Source: a virus
IMG/VR virus record: IMGVR_UViG_3300006750_000036
Coordinates: 1 to 35,233 of that record
Length of the DNA stretch: 35,233 bases
Strand: one strand, 5' to 3'
Made by a program: the position numbers and the translations under genes. The notes below the pieces were generated by a model. It made no database searches and had not been told where the DNA came from. It saw only the letters and a list, made by a program, of their open reading frames with translations. Below, in pieces: positions 29,020 through 35,233 of the stretch (its first letter is position 1; each line of letters begins with the position of its first letter).

Positions 29020-29368
29020 GCATGCATTGCGAGATTCAAGATTTCGTGAAACATTACCAGAAAAATATGAGGCTGAATTAAGGAAATACAACAATAACCC
29101 AAATTGTCCATGCAACACTAAGTTCTATAGAGCAATAATCAAAAATTGCAAAGATCAGTTGTTAGCGTACTTCCCAGGCAAGAAGGTGATCAATGAAGAA
29201 GAAGAGTTCAAGAAGCTCGCAGAGAACCATTGGATGGTAATAAACTGTCATATTAATGATCTTGAAAAAGAATTGAAAAAACTACCTCCAGGCAGAAAAC
29301 AGGTCGAAGCATCTCGTTTTGAAGATAATGTCACAGTTATCGTAAATGAGATTGATGTGTTGTATTAA
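28991..29368 (+). CDS. Conserved phage hypothetical protein
   Basis: The 125-residue protein starts MAKITLLDIKHALRDSRFRETLP and continues with CPCNTKFYRAIIKNCKDQLL. I recall similar small proteins in T4-like phages of aquatic bacteria, but no function is known. A 4-Cys set (NPNCPCN, NCKD) may bind metal. It overlaps the preceding gene by 29 nt, a sign of tight coupling. Confidence 0.78.
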   Translation: MAKITLLDIKHALRDSRFRETLPEKYEAELRKYNNNPNCPCNTKFYRAIIKNCKDQLLAYFPGKKVINEEEEFKKLAENHWMVINCHINDLEKELKKLPPGRKQVEASRFEDNVTVIVNEIDVLY

Positions 29369-29415
29369 AATCGAAGTTTCTGCTATATAATGTAACGAGC
29401 CAAGGAGGTTAAAGA

Positions 29416-29877
29416 GTGAATCCAAAGCTATTACTGTTGGCAGATCACGATGAGTCTGATCGCAAAAAATTATTGAAAGCATTAAAGCCTTTCAATGCAA
29501 AAGTAAGAGAAGCAATAAATTGTGAAGAAGTGCATGATTACATATGCAAAGAAGACTTCGACTGCGTTATCTTAGATTACTTACTTCCAGAGTGTGATAC
29601 CCTTTCTTTGGTTAAAAGCCTTAGAGAAGAAGGCATTTCGACTCCAATTATTATAACAACCGATCATGGGGATGAAATGGTCGCTGTGCAGTTCCTAAAG
29701 GCTGGTGCGCAAGACTACATCCCAAAAAGTAAGGCTACACCGAAAATACTAAGAGACGCCGTATCGCAGGCTATGGAGTCCGTTAAGTGCAACACAAAAG
29801 AAGATATAGTGGTGCTTCAAAATCTTCATCAACAAATCGAAGAAAAAATAGCTTACTATAAGTCGGCTGCTTCGTAG
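29416..29877 (+). CDS. CheY-like response-regulator receiver protein
   Basis: The product is 153 residues starting at GTG 29416, with a strong AAGGAGG site eleven bases upstream. The receiver fold has its key residues: the acidic pair Asp10 and Asp12, phospho-acceptor Asp54 in VILDYLLPE, Thr81 or Thr82 in IIITTDHGDE, and Lys104 in YIPKSK. About 35 helical residues follow, but no DNA-binding or enzymatic output domain. It may be phosphorylated by a host histidine kinase and so act as a sink or rewire signalling; no kinase is encoded here. Confidence 0.9.
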   Translation: MNPKLLLLADHDESDRKKLLKALKPFNAKVREAINCEEVHDYICKEDFDCVILDYLLPECDTLSLVKSLREEGISTPIIITTDHGDEMVAVQFLKAGAQDYIPKSKATPKILRDAVSQAMESVKCNTKEDIVVLQNLHQQIEEKIAYYKSAAS

Positions 29878-29883
29878 GGCGTT

Positions 29884-30831
29884 TTATTTAACATATATCT
29901 TACTGTTGTCTAACAAATCCTGACATGTCTTTATCATGCTTTCTGGATATTCTTTATACTTACTAATGTCCATAGGCCAATCATCTTCTTTGAGCCTTTG
30001 ACCTCCCAACTGAATGGCATTCTCGTAAAACCTTTTAGATTTGGTGTATTTGTTTAATTTATAATAAATGTCGCCCAACAAGCACCAGAACTCAGCCATT
30101 AAACAATTGTCTTTCAAGCACAGAACAGCCCTTTGTGCGGCTTCTTGATGGTTCTTATTTACCAACGAAAGAACGGTAGCTAGATAATAGTTTGTCATTG
30201 TCTTGCTTCTTTTGTCGCCAGTTTCTTTAAATAGATAATGACGAGCTACGTTTTCAAAGTCATTATATTTTCCACAAGAAAGAAAGCTCAAAGCCTCATA
30301 ATAAATCGCTTCTTTTGAGTTTGGGCTGTCTTGACGCCACTTTTGGGACATTTTTAATTTATCACTTGAGTCTTTATTGCCAAAACTGAAAATAATATTT
30401 TCAGTATTTTCCCACTCCGCAACGTCTAAAGTTTCATACACAGGGTTTTTGAATTTAAGGTCCAAAGACTTGTGCCATAGCCGTGTGTCTTTGGTTAAGT
30501 TATTGCCCTCCATAATTAAAAAATTAAACGCCCCCGCCTCTTCTTTTTGCTTGTTGAAGATGTAGCGATGCCCAGATTCCAAGCTCTCCCAAGCATTAAT
30601 ATAAAGCTGCCATTCGTGTTTGCTTTTTTCAACTAGTCGATTTCTTAATTTGCCTAAGTCCTTTCCATTAAAGGATTTAGGGCGAATTCCAAAATTCATA
30701 CAAATGCGTTGAGTAGAATCGGTACTGCCCAAATCATTTATTATTATTTCTCCTTGCAAAGGCAATAATGACTTTATGCATCTCTCAATTGTCTTTTCGT
30801 TATTTTTCGTTATTATGTGTGTTGTTATCAT
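29884..30831 (-). CDS. Glycosyltransferase family 2-like protein with TPR-like tail
   Basis: The 315-residue protein starts MITTHIITKNNEKTIERCI and has the GT2 pattern of a first strand, EIIINDLGSTDSTQRIC, and LGKLRNRLVEKSKHEW. Where GT2 enzymes have a D-x-D-E metal-binding motif (LYLDADE type), this has LYINAWE, so the first acid is Asn. From about residue 165 come helical repeats (EAIYYEALSFLSCG, FWCLLGDIYYKLNKYTKSKRFYENA) like TPRs. TATAAATA directly abuts the ATG, and the ATG also lies inside the small gene at 30800-30964. Confidence 0.8.
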   Translation of the reverse strand: MITTHIITKNNEKTIERCIKSLLPLQGEIIINDLGSTDSTQRICMNFGIRPKSFNGKDLGKLRNRLVEKSKHEWQLYINAWESLESGHRYIFNKQKEEAGAFNFLIMEGNNLTKDTRLWHKSLDLKFKNPVYETLDVAEWENTENIIFSFGNKDSSDKLKMSQKWRQDSPNSKEAIYYEALSFLSCGKYNDFENVARHYLFKETGDKRSKTMTNYYLATVLSLVNKNHQEAAQRAVLCLKDNCLMAEFWCLLGDIYYKLNKYTKSKRFYENAIQLGGQRLKEDDWPMDISKYKEYPESMIKTCQDLLDNSKIYVK

Positions 30832-30964
30832 TATTTATAAGAGATTCAACGGCGTCTGCTTCATGCGTCCTTCCATTGGAACGAAGGTTTTTTGCAAGTA
30901 ATCTATAGCCTTTTTCTGAGTTTGGATCTTCTAAAATCAGAAGTATTGAATTAATAAGATTCAT
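30800..30964 (-). CDS. 54-residue hypothetical protein overlapping the glycosyltransferase start
   Basis: A minus-strand ATG ORF encodes a peptide with helices (NLINSILLILEDPNSEKGYR, EADAVESLI). Its last 32 nt overlap the start of the glycosyltransferase gene in another frame. No good ribosome binding site is seen. The amino-acid pattern (LAKNLRSNGRTHEAD) looks like genuine protein. The rest of 30840-31020 is covered by this ORF and the leader of the sigma gene. Confidence 0.6.
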   Translation of the reverse strand: MNLINSILLILEDPNSEKGYRLLAKNLRSNGRTHEADAVESLINNDNNTHNNEK

Positions 30965-31025
30965 AAAATTTAAAAAGTTGCTCCATATATGTAATAGATA
31001 ATCTTTTTTACTTTTTGGAGGATGT

Positions 31026-31592
31026 TTGGCTCATTATATTGATAATAAAGTTTTTGAAAGAACAATTTCTGTTTTTCAATGCTCTAAAAGAGATCAAGTT
31101 AAGTATTTGTTAATAATCGAAGATGTAAAGTTAACCCTCAAAAGACTTAAGGCACGAAAAGCAAAGAAAGAAACTCAGAAACAATGGACAGAGCTTCTGA
31201 AGAAGAAAAGCGATGAATACGAAGAGATAATGGAAGATTATCAAAGTTCAAAAGAGATCTTGGCAGATGCCTTTGCAACTCTTTCTGAAAACTTAGCAAG
31301 ATATAAAAAGTTTGAAAACATTGATGTTGATGATGCCATTCAAGAAGGTGTTTTAATTTGTTTCGAAAAAATAGACAGATTCAATCCAGTTAAAGGCGCA
31401 GCTTTTAATTATATGACTACTTGCATATTAAATCATTTTAGGCAGTTATATAGAAGTCACAAGCACTATAACGACCTTAAATCTAGGTATTTGGACTTTA
31501 TAAGGCATCAAGTTTGCGATTCTTTGTTTAATGGCACCAAAAATAGGGCAGGTTTTTCGCCAGGACAAAAAAATAGATATAGTGAGCTTTAA
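31026..31592 (+). CDS. gp55-like late sigma factor (region 2 only)
   Basis: The 188-residue protein starts at TTG 31026, six bases after GGAGG. The N-terminal 90 residues form a charged coiled helix. Residues 98-150 carry a sigma region 2 pattern: DVDDAIQEGVLICFEKIDRF then GAAFNYMTTCILNHFRQLYR, corresponding to the core-binding and -10-recognition helices. Region 4 is absent, as in T4 gp55. It probably directs RNA polymerase to the TATA-like late promoters. An out-of-frame ATG (31022) with a 6-codon ORF lies between the ribosome binding site and the TTG. A possible region 4 partner follows at 31633. Confidence 0.75.
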   Translation: MAHYIDNKVFERTISVFQCSKRDQVKYLLIIEDVKLTLKRLKARKAKKETQKQWTELLKKKSDEYEEIMEDYQSSKEILADAFATLSENLARYKKFENIDVDDAIQEGVLICFEKIDRFNPVKGAAFNYMTTCILNHFRQLYRSHKHYNDLKSRYLDFIRHQVCDSLFNGTKNRAGFSPGQKNRYSEL

Positions 31593-31596
31593 TGTG

Positions 31597-31625
31597 TTGA
31601 ATTGATTATATAAAAAAGGTATAAT
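31597..31625 (+). promoter_or_regulatory. Sigma70-type promoter abutting the 31633 start
   Basis: TTGAAT, a 17-nt spacer and TATAAT lie on the plus strand; only 7 nt (TAAAAGT) separate the -10 from the ATG, so the transcript should be leaderless. Confidence 0.65.
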
Positions 31626-31632
31626 TAAAAGT

Positions 31633-31890
31633 ATGAATCCAAAAGATATGACAGAAGACGTTGAACGCCAAGAATTAATACGAAAATTGGTGAAATGCGG
31701 CTATAGCGAACTTGTTGAAGCACTGCTACTAAATGAAAACAAAGTCTACACAAAAAGAGGCCGTCTTAATAAAAGCGGAGCATGTAGAGTCCTTGGGTGG
31801 AAGACCAAACAGCTTGAGGACGCATTAAAAGAATGCCGAGAGATACTTAAGGAAGACTTCCCAGAAGAAGCAGAAAGATTCGGTCTTTAG
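31633..31890 (+). CDS. Small HTH protein, possible sigma region 4/gp33-like partner
   Basis: The 85-residue protein has a helical start (EDVERQELIRKLVKCGYSEL) and a C-terminal helix-turn-helix pattern: GACRVLGWKTKQLEDALKEC (about residues 50-69), similar to the final helices of sigma region 4. Adjacent to a gene that has only region 2, it could supply the missing half, as T4 gp33 does for gp55. This is inference from position and pattern. Its promoter is tight against the ATG. Its stop overlaps the convergent tail tube gene by 4 nt. Confidence 0.65.
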   Translation: MNPKDMTEDVERQELIRKLVKCGYSELVEALLLNENKVYTKRGRLNKSGACRVLGWKTKQLEDALKECREILKEDFPEEAERFGL

Positions 31891-32450
31891 TCAGTTTTCC
31901 TGAAGGCTCTATCATATCTTAGCGTTATGTCTACGGTTACAACTTCTGAGTTTCCCATATCCAATTCTCCGAAATTCACGGACTGTGGATATGCATGTTG
32001 GAATATCCACTTTTCCAATATTTCCCCTCCACCATTTAACATAAATACTGTAGCAGTTCTTTTTAATCTGTCGCCTTCATCTTCTCCTTGAACAGAAGGA
32101 GTCCATATGTCATTTCCTTCAGCGTTTTCTGGCTTGTACATTGTTCTAAGCCATTCAAATACTGGATTTTCATTACTATCAGTCCTGTAGTCCCAAAGAG
32201 TTAGATTGATTGGTTTCCACTCAGCCTTTCCAGGGAAAAATATAGTTTCTGAAAGATGTTGAGCCTCCATGTCTCTAAATGTCACAGATGGTCTTGCGCC
32301 TTTTTTGGGCGGAAGTAGATTAGCGGTAAACGCTGGAGTAGATGTATTTGGAGTAACGCCTTTGATGTCAATTAACCATCTATACTTTCTTGGAAAGCAC
32401 AAGTATGGATTGGTCGAAAGACCTCCAAGACCCATTTTTACTTTAGCCAT
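31887..32450 (-). CDS. Tail tube protein, T4 gp19-like (copy 2)
   Basis: The 187-residue protein matches the gp19 tube family: PRKYRWLIDIKGV near the N-terminus, then PGKAEWKPINLTLWDY and VFEWLRTMY in the middle, and a C-terminal LEKWIFQHAYPQSVNFGELD followed by the strand VTVDITLRYDRA. These form the hexameric tube inside the sheath. GAGGTAAT precedes the ATG. It is a clear paralogue of the gene at 32559-33155. Confidence 0.9.
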   Translation of the reverse strand: MAKVKMGLGGLSTNPYLCFPRKYRWLIDIKGVTPNTSTPAFTANLLPPKKGARPSVTFRDMEAQHLSETIFFPGKAEWKPINLTLWDYRTDSNENPVFEWLRTMYKPENAEGNDIWTPSVQGEDEGDRLKRTATVFMLNGGGEILEKWIFQHAYPQSVNFGELDMGNSEVVTVDITLRYDRAFRKTD

Positions 32451-32473
32451 AAATTACCTCATGTATAATATAG

Positions 32474-32504
32474 AAAACGCTCGCAATAAATTGCGAGCGT
32501 TTTC
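32474..32504. terminator. Hairpin terminator between the tube genes
   Basis: AACGCTCGCAA pairs with TTGCGAGCGTT around a TAAA loop; T-rich tails follow on both strands (TTTTCTTTT on the plus, TTTTCTATATT on the minus). It probably limits read-through from the upstream tube gene on the minus strand. Confidence 0.8.
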
Positions 32505-32558
32505 TTTTGTATAAGTAGATTTTGAATCCAATCTAAATCCAAATCATCCTCGCGAAGA

Positions 32559-33155
32559 TTAAAATTCGCTTGGTCCTTGCGTACCGGGAACACATGCCTC
32601 GTGGCATGGCTTGATCTTGAAGTTTGGACAAATTGGATTGTAACTAACGTCTGAATATCTTAAAGTTAGTTCAATCGTACATTCTTCAGATGAGTCATAT
32701 GCTAAGTCACCAAACTGAATTGCTTGTGGCCAAACATTCTTTAGAACCCATTCCTCAAGCACGCCGCCTGAACCATCATATAGCTGCAAAACAGCTTTTC
32801 CAGCATACGCTTGTCGGTTAGATCCTTGGTGAAGTCCCAAGTTGTCTTGAAAGTTGTAAACAGTTGCAAGCCAATCCCAAAGAGGTTTGTTCTTTTTGGT
32901 TGCGACATCGTAATATGTCACTGTGATTGTCTCCCAACTTGCTTTACCTGGAATCCATGTTTTTCCATTCAAAAAGTTGATTTCTGTTTCATCAATTGTT
33001 AGATTTGGACGTGATGCCAATTTTACAAACGATTCAGGTATCCCCTCATTGCTGTTGCATACATCTTGGATTTTGAATGTCCAACGAAACTTTCTTTTGA
33101 ATCTTATCTCTTGGGACGCCAATTCGCCCATTCCCATCGGTCTTCCGGCTGGCAT
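32559..33155 (-). CDS. Tail tube protein, T4 gp19-like (copy 1)
   Basis: The 198-residue protein has the same plan as 31887-32450: IRFKRKFRWTFKIQDV, PGKASWETITVTYYDV, LWDWLATVYNFQ, then LEEWVLKNVWPQAIQFGDLA and CTIELTLRYSDV. An extra Cys/Pro-rich tail (CPNFKIKPCHEACVPG) ends it. A strong AAGGAGG site precedes the ATG. Lying directly after the sheath gene, it is likely the main tube subunit. Confidence 0.9.
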   Translation of the reverse strand: MPAGRPMGMGELASQEIRFKRKFRWTFKIQDVCNSNEGIPESFVKLASRPNLTIDETEINFLNGKTWIPGKASWETITVTYYDVATKKNKPLWDWLATVYNFQDNLGLHQGSNRQAYAGKAVLQLYDGSGGVLEEWVLKNVWPQAIQFGDLAYDSSEECTIELTLRYSDVSYNPICPNFKIKPCHEACVPGTQGPSEF

Positions 33156-33193
33156 AATTGCCTCCTTTTTAATTAATTATTGTTCCTCGCGGA

Positions 33194-35233
33194 TTAAAAT
33201 TCGGTGCTTTCCGTGAAATCGCTTCCAGTTCTATGAATGCTGAATTCTAAGAACATAAATTCAACCGCTCTTGTAGGAACAACACCAATTCTGGCTCTAA
33301 ACTCATTCCTGTCAATTACATCTGGTGTATTTAATTCTGAACTCGCGTCTATAACAAAGTCTGTCAATCCACGACCAACTGAAACCTGCTCTAAGACTTC
33401 TGTTGCCAAAAGCTTAAACGATGTTACAAAAACGTCATCATGCGGATCGAAAAGAAGGTTTTTAGAACGACGCCTAATTTCTTTTTCAATGAAGAACATC
33501 ATTCTTCTTACATTGATTCTATCCAAAGCAGACGCTCTCCTTTGAAGGGTTTTTTGTCCCCATACTAAGAATCCGTCTATGTCAGTAAACTGAACAATTG
33601 GATTTACTGCGTTACTGTTTCCATACATTGCGTCACGCTCAGCCAAGGTAGGGCGGCTAAACACGTCGGTTATTGATGGCACAACCCCTCTATTAACGCC
33701 CGCTGGTGCGAACCAAGGAGCGGCAAGACTGTCAGATCTTGCGATAACAGCTAGGATTGAACCAGAAGGCGGTGCCCAAACGTCAACTTTGTTGAAGCTG
33801 TCGCGAAGCTTGACCCAAGGCCAATACAATGCTGCGAAGTCAGTATCAAATCTTGTGTTATTTAGTGGGTGAGTTCCGTTTTGCCAATCAATGATTTCCT
33901 GAACCGTCAATCCAAATGGAGGATCAATGATAGCAAGAGCGTCTTGCCTGTAGTCTCTTACAACAGAGATCATAGACAAAATAACACTTGTTGAAGAGTG
34001 TCCTGGGACAGCCAACAAGTCAATGTCAATTTGTTCTGGCTCGGACAAGGCGAACATGCCGCTGTAGTCTCTTGCGTCTCCAATGAGCAATGCATCTTGT
34101 GCATCTGGATCAGATGGAATTCCATCACTTCCACCAGACAAAGTATAAGTTCCATCTGCTGGTGGTGATCCAATGTCAGTGTTGTCAACAATGGATATGT
34201 AATCCGAAACTAGATCAACATAAGTTCCAATGTAGAAGCTACTTGTTTCATCTTTCGTAAGATTGCCCCAAGACTCTACATTTGCTAGGTTATTATAAAT
34301 CTCTAAGGAGAACACTCCTTCGCCAATGTCATTGGTCACAACTACTTGCGTGTTGTTTCCTTCTACGCCAGCACTATCGGCATTTAATGTAATGCTAATG
34401 TCGCCAACAGAGGCATCTTCACCGAAGATGATTCCGTAGGTTGCTTCCGCAGTCGCCCCAGACGATCCACTTGGACTTGATCCGCTTGCAGTTAAATTAT
34501 CAAAGGCGAACATCACCTGAAGTCCGCTGTCTGACTTAACTAGCAACTGGGCGTCTGCACCGTGATGCAAAGTTCTAAGAGTCAAGTTGTCTGCCGCTGA
34601 CGCTGCATCAGCAACTAAACTAGGACCAGTGATTCCTCCACCAGCAGCTTCAAATCCGCCAGGAAGAGTTCCATCTAATACTTGTGCATTAATTTCTGTT
34701 GCAATTTCAGCAGTTGTTAGAACGTCTCCCAAGTCTGTTATTGCATCTGTGAAATCAATCAATTGAACTGAATTGTCAGTTGTTATGCTATCTGTTCCGT
34801 CAACAACCACTGACAATGTTGGAGTGGTAAAAGTGCTGAAGTCCCATTCCCCGGCTGCTGCCGAAGATCCATCGTCTGGATAGCGATCATTGACAGATGC
34901 AGTCGCACCAACAGTCATTCCTGTTCCGAATCCAGGGAAATTATTTGTTCCCACTAAATTTCTATTTACAACTGTTCCACCATAAAGTGCATTTGCAACG
35001 GAAACAAATTCCAATGTTGCGGAAGGACCAAACGCAAATGTAGTTCTTATTGCGATTTCATCACTATCGTTTACAAAGAATTGAATTCCATCAAACTCTG
35101 TGCTTAGCTGGTCGTTTAATTCCAAAGCAAGCTGTTCCGCTGAATATGTACCAGCGATAGCAACAAGTGTGTTGGATTTAAGAAGTCCATTAACTTTCCA
35201 CTTGAAAAACACGTCATCATCAAAGATGTATTC
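33194..35233 (-). CDS. Tail sheath protein (T4 gp18-like), 5' end outside the window
   Basis: The frame is open to the window edge, where codons for EYIFDDDVFFKW are read before the first possible GTG at 35212, so the start is missing. At least 679 residues are present. The N-terminal and middle parts are Ser/Thr/Gly/Asp-rich beta domains, as expected of sheath insertions. The C-terminal half has sheath hallmarks: ALYWPWVKLRDS, PAGVNRGVVP, GFLVWGQKTLQ, RINVRRMMFFIEKEI, and a final RIGVVPTRAVEFMFLEF. The product makes the contractile sheath around the tube genes that follow. Confidence 0.9.
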   Translation of the reverse strand, partial: EYIFDDDVFFKWKVNGLLKSNTLVAIAGTYSAEQLALELNDQLSTEFDGIQFFVNDSDEIAIRTTFAFGPSATLEFVSVANALYGGTVVNRNLVGTNNFPGFGTGMTVGATASVNDRYPDDGSSAAAGEWDFSTFTTPTLSVVVDGTDSITTDNSVQLIDFTDAITDLGDVLTTAEIATEINAQVLDGTLPGGFEAAGGGITGPSLVADAASAADNLTLRTLHHGADAQLLVKSDSGLQVMFAFDNLTASGSSPSGSSGATAEATYGIIFGEDASVGDISITLNADSAGVEGNNTQVVVTNDIGEGVFSLEIYNNLANVESWGNLTKDETSSFYIGTYVDLVSDYISIVDNTDIGSPPADGTYTLSGGSDGIPSDPDAQDALLIGDARDYSGMFALSEPEQIDIDLLAVPGHSSTSVILSMISVVRDYRQDALAIIDPPFGLTVQEIIDWQNGTHPLNNTRFDTDFAALYWPWVKLRDSFNKVDVWAPPSGSILAVIARSDSLAAPWFAPAGVNRGVVPSITDVFSRPTLAERDAMYGNSNAVNPIVQFTDIDGFLVWGQKTLQRRASALDRINVRRMMFFIEKEIRRRSKNLLFDPHDDVFVTSFKLLATEVLEQVSVGRGLTDFVIDASSELNTPDVIDRNEFRARIGVVPTRAVEFMFLEFSIHRTGSDFTESTEF

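Noticed and set aside
1-35233. CRISPR arrays, insertion sequences or integrase attachment sites
   Set aside because: No regularly spaced repeats, transposase or integrase genes were seen; the repeats present are single duplications.

Overview
The window is part of the genome of a large, AT-rich tailed phage with a contractile tail (myovirus, distantly T4-like). Diagnostic genes are a tail sheath protein running off the right edge, two T4 gp19-type tail tube proteins, a gp26-like baseplate/tail-assembly protein, a gp46/gp47 (SbcCD-type) recombination nuclease pair and a gp55-like sigma factor. No host-type housekeeping operon, integrase or transposase was seen. The bacterial host cannot be named from the sequence.

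Layout. 1-1372: a minus-strand stable-RNA cluster with four convincing or fairly convincing tRNAs (Phe-GAA, Ser-GGA, Leu-GAG, and a Leu-UAG-like one), further tRNA-like RNAs, one 159-codon hypothetical gene and a recognisable bacterial 4.5S signal recognition particle RNA (domain IV) just 5' of tRNA-Phe. 1387-2085: a tiny ORF followed by a strong terminator, then a roughly 460-nt structured non-coding RNA with its own sigma70-type promoter. 2082-9733: small early-type genes on the minus strand behind near-identical promoters, two large plus-strand genes, and two head-to-head structural gene pieces. 9769-13235: three unrecognised genes (one a small zinc-finger protein) and an FkbM methyltransferase inside a 15-bp direct repeat. 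13293-21476: a Pro/Gly/Met-rich capsid-type protein, gp47, gp46, a B12-dependent ribonucleotide reductase and a complete CTP synthase. 21463-25167: a putative PD-(D/E)XK nuclease, Cys-rich proteins and two more proteins with the shared N-terminal tag. 25172-25516: a second structured non-coding RNA with its own promoter. 25581-35233: virion assembly genes (structural protein, gp26-like protein with a predicted -1 frameshift, tail tubes, sheath), a block of small plus-strand genes, a lone receiver-domain protein, a glycosyltransferase, and a possible split late sigma factor.

How it works together. Seven proteins start with a short related tag, M-x(0-2)-F-[KRL]-x-[FW]-[LIF] followed by [LIF]-x-E at residues 7-11. 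This looks like the T4 capsid-targeting sequence that is cut by the prohead protease, so these proteins (including a P-loop kinase) may be packed into the head and injected. RTP reductase and CTP synthase feed DNA synthesis, gp46/47 and the nuclease serve recombination, and the sigma-like pair probably drives late genes, many of which have a TATA-like box directly against the start codon. The phage-borne SRP RNA and two further structured RNAs suggest an unusual RNA-based takeover layer.
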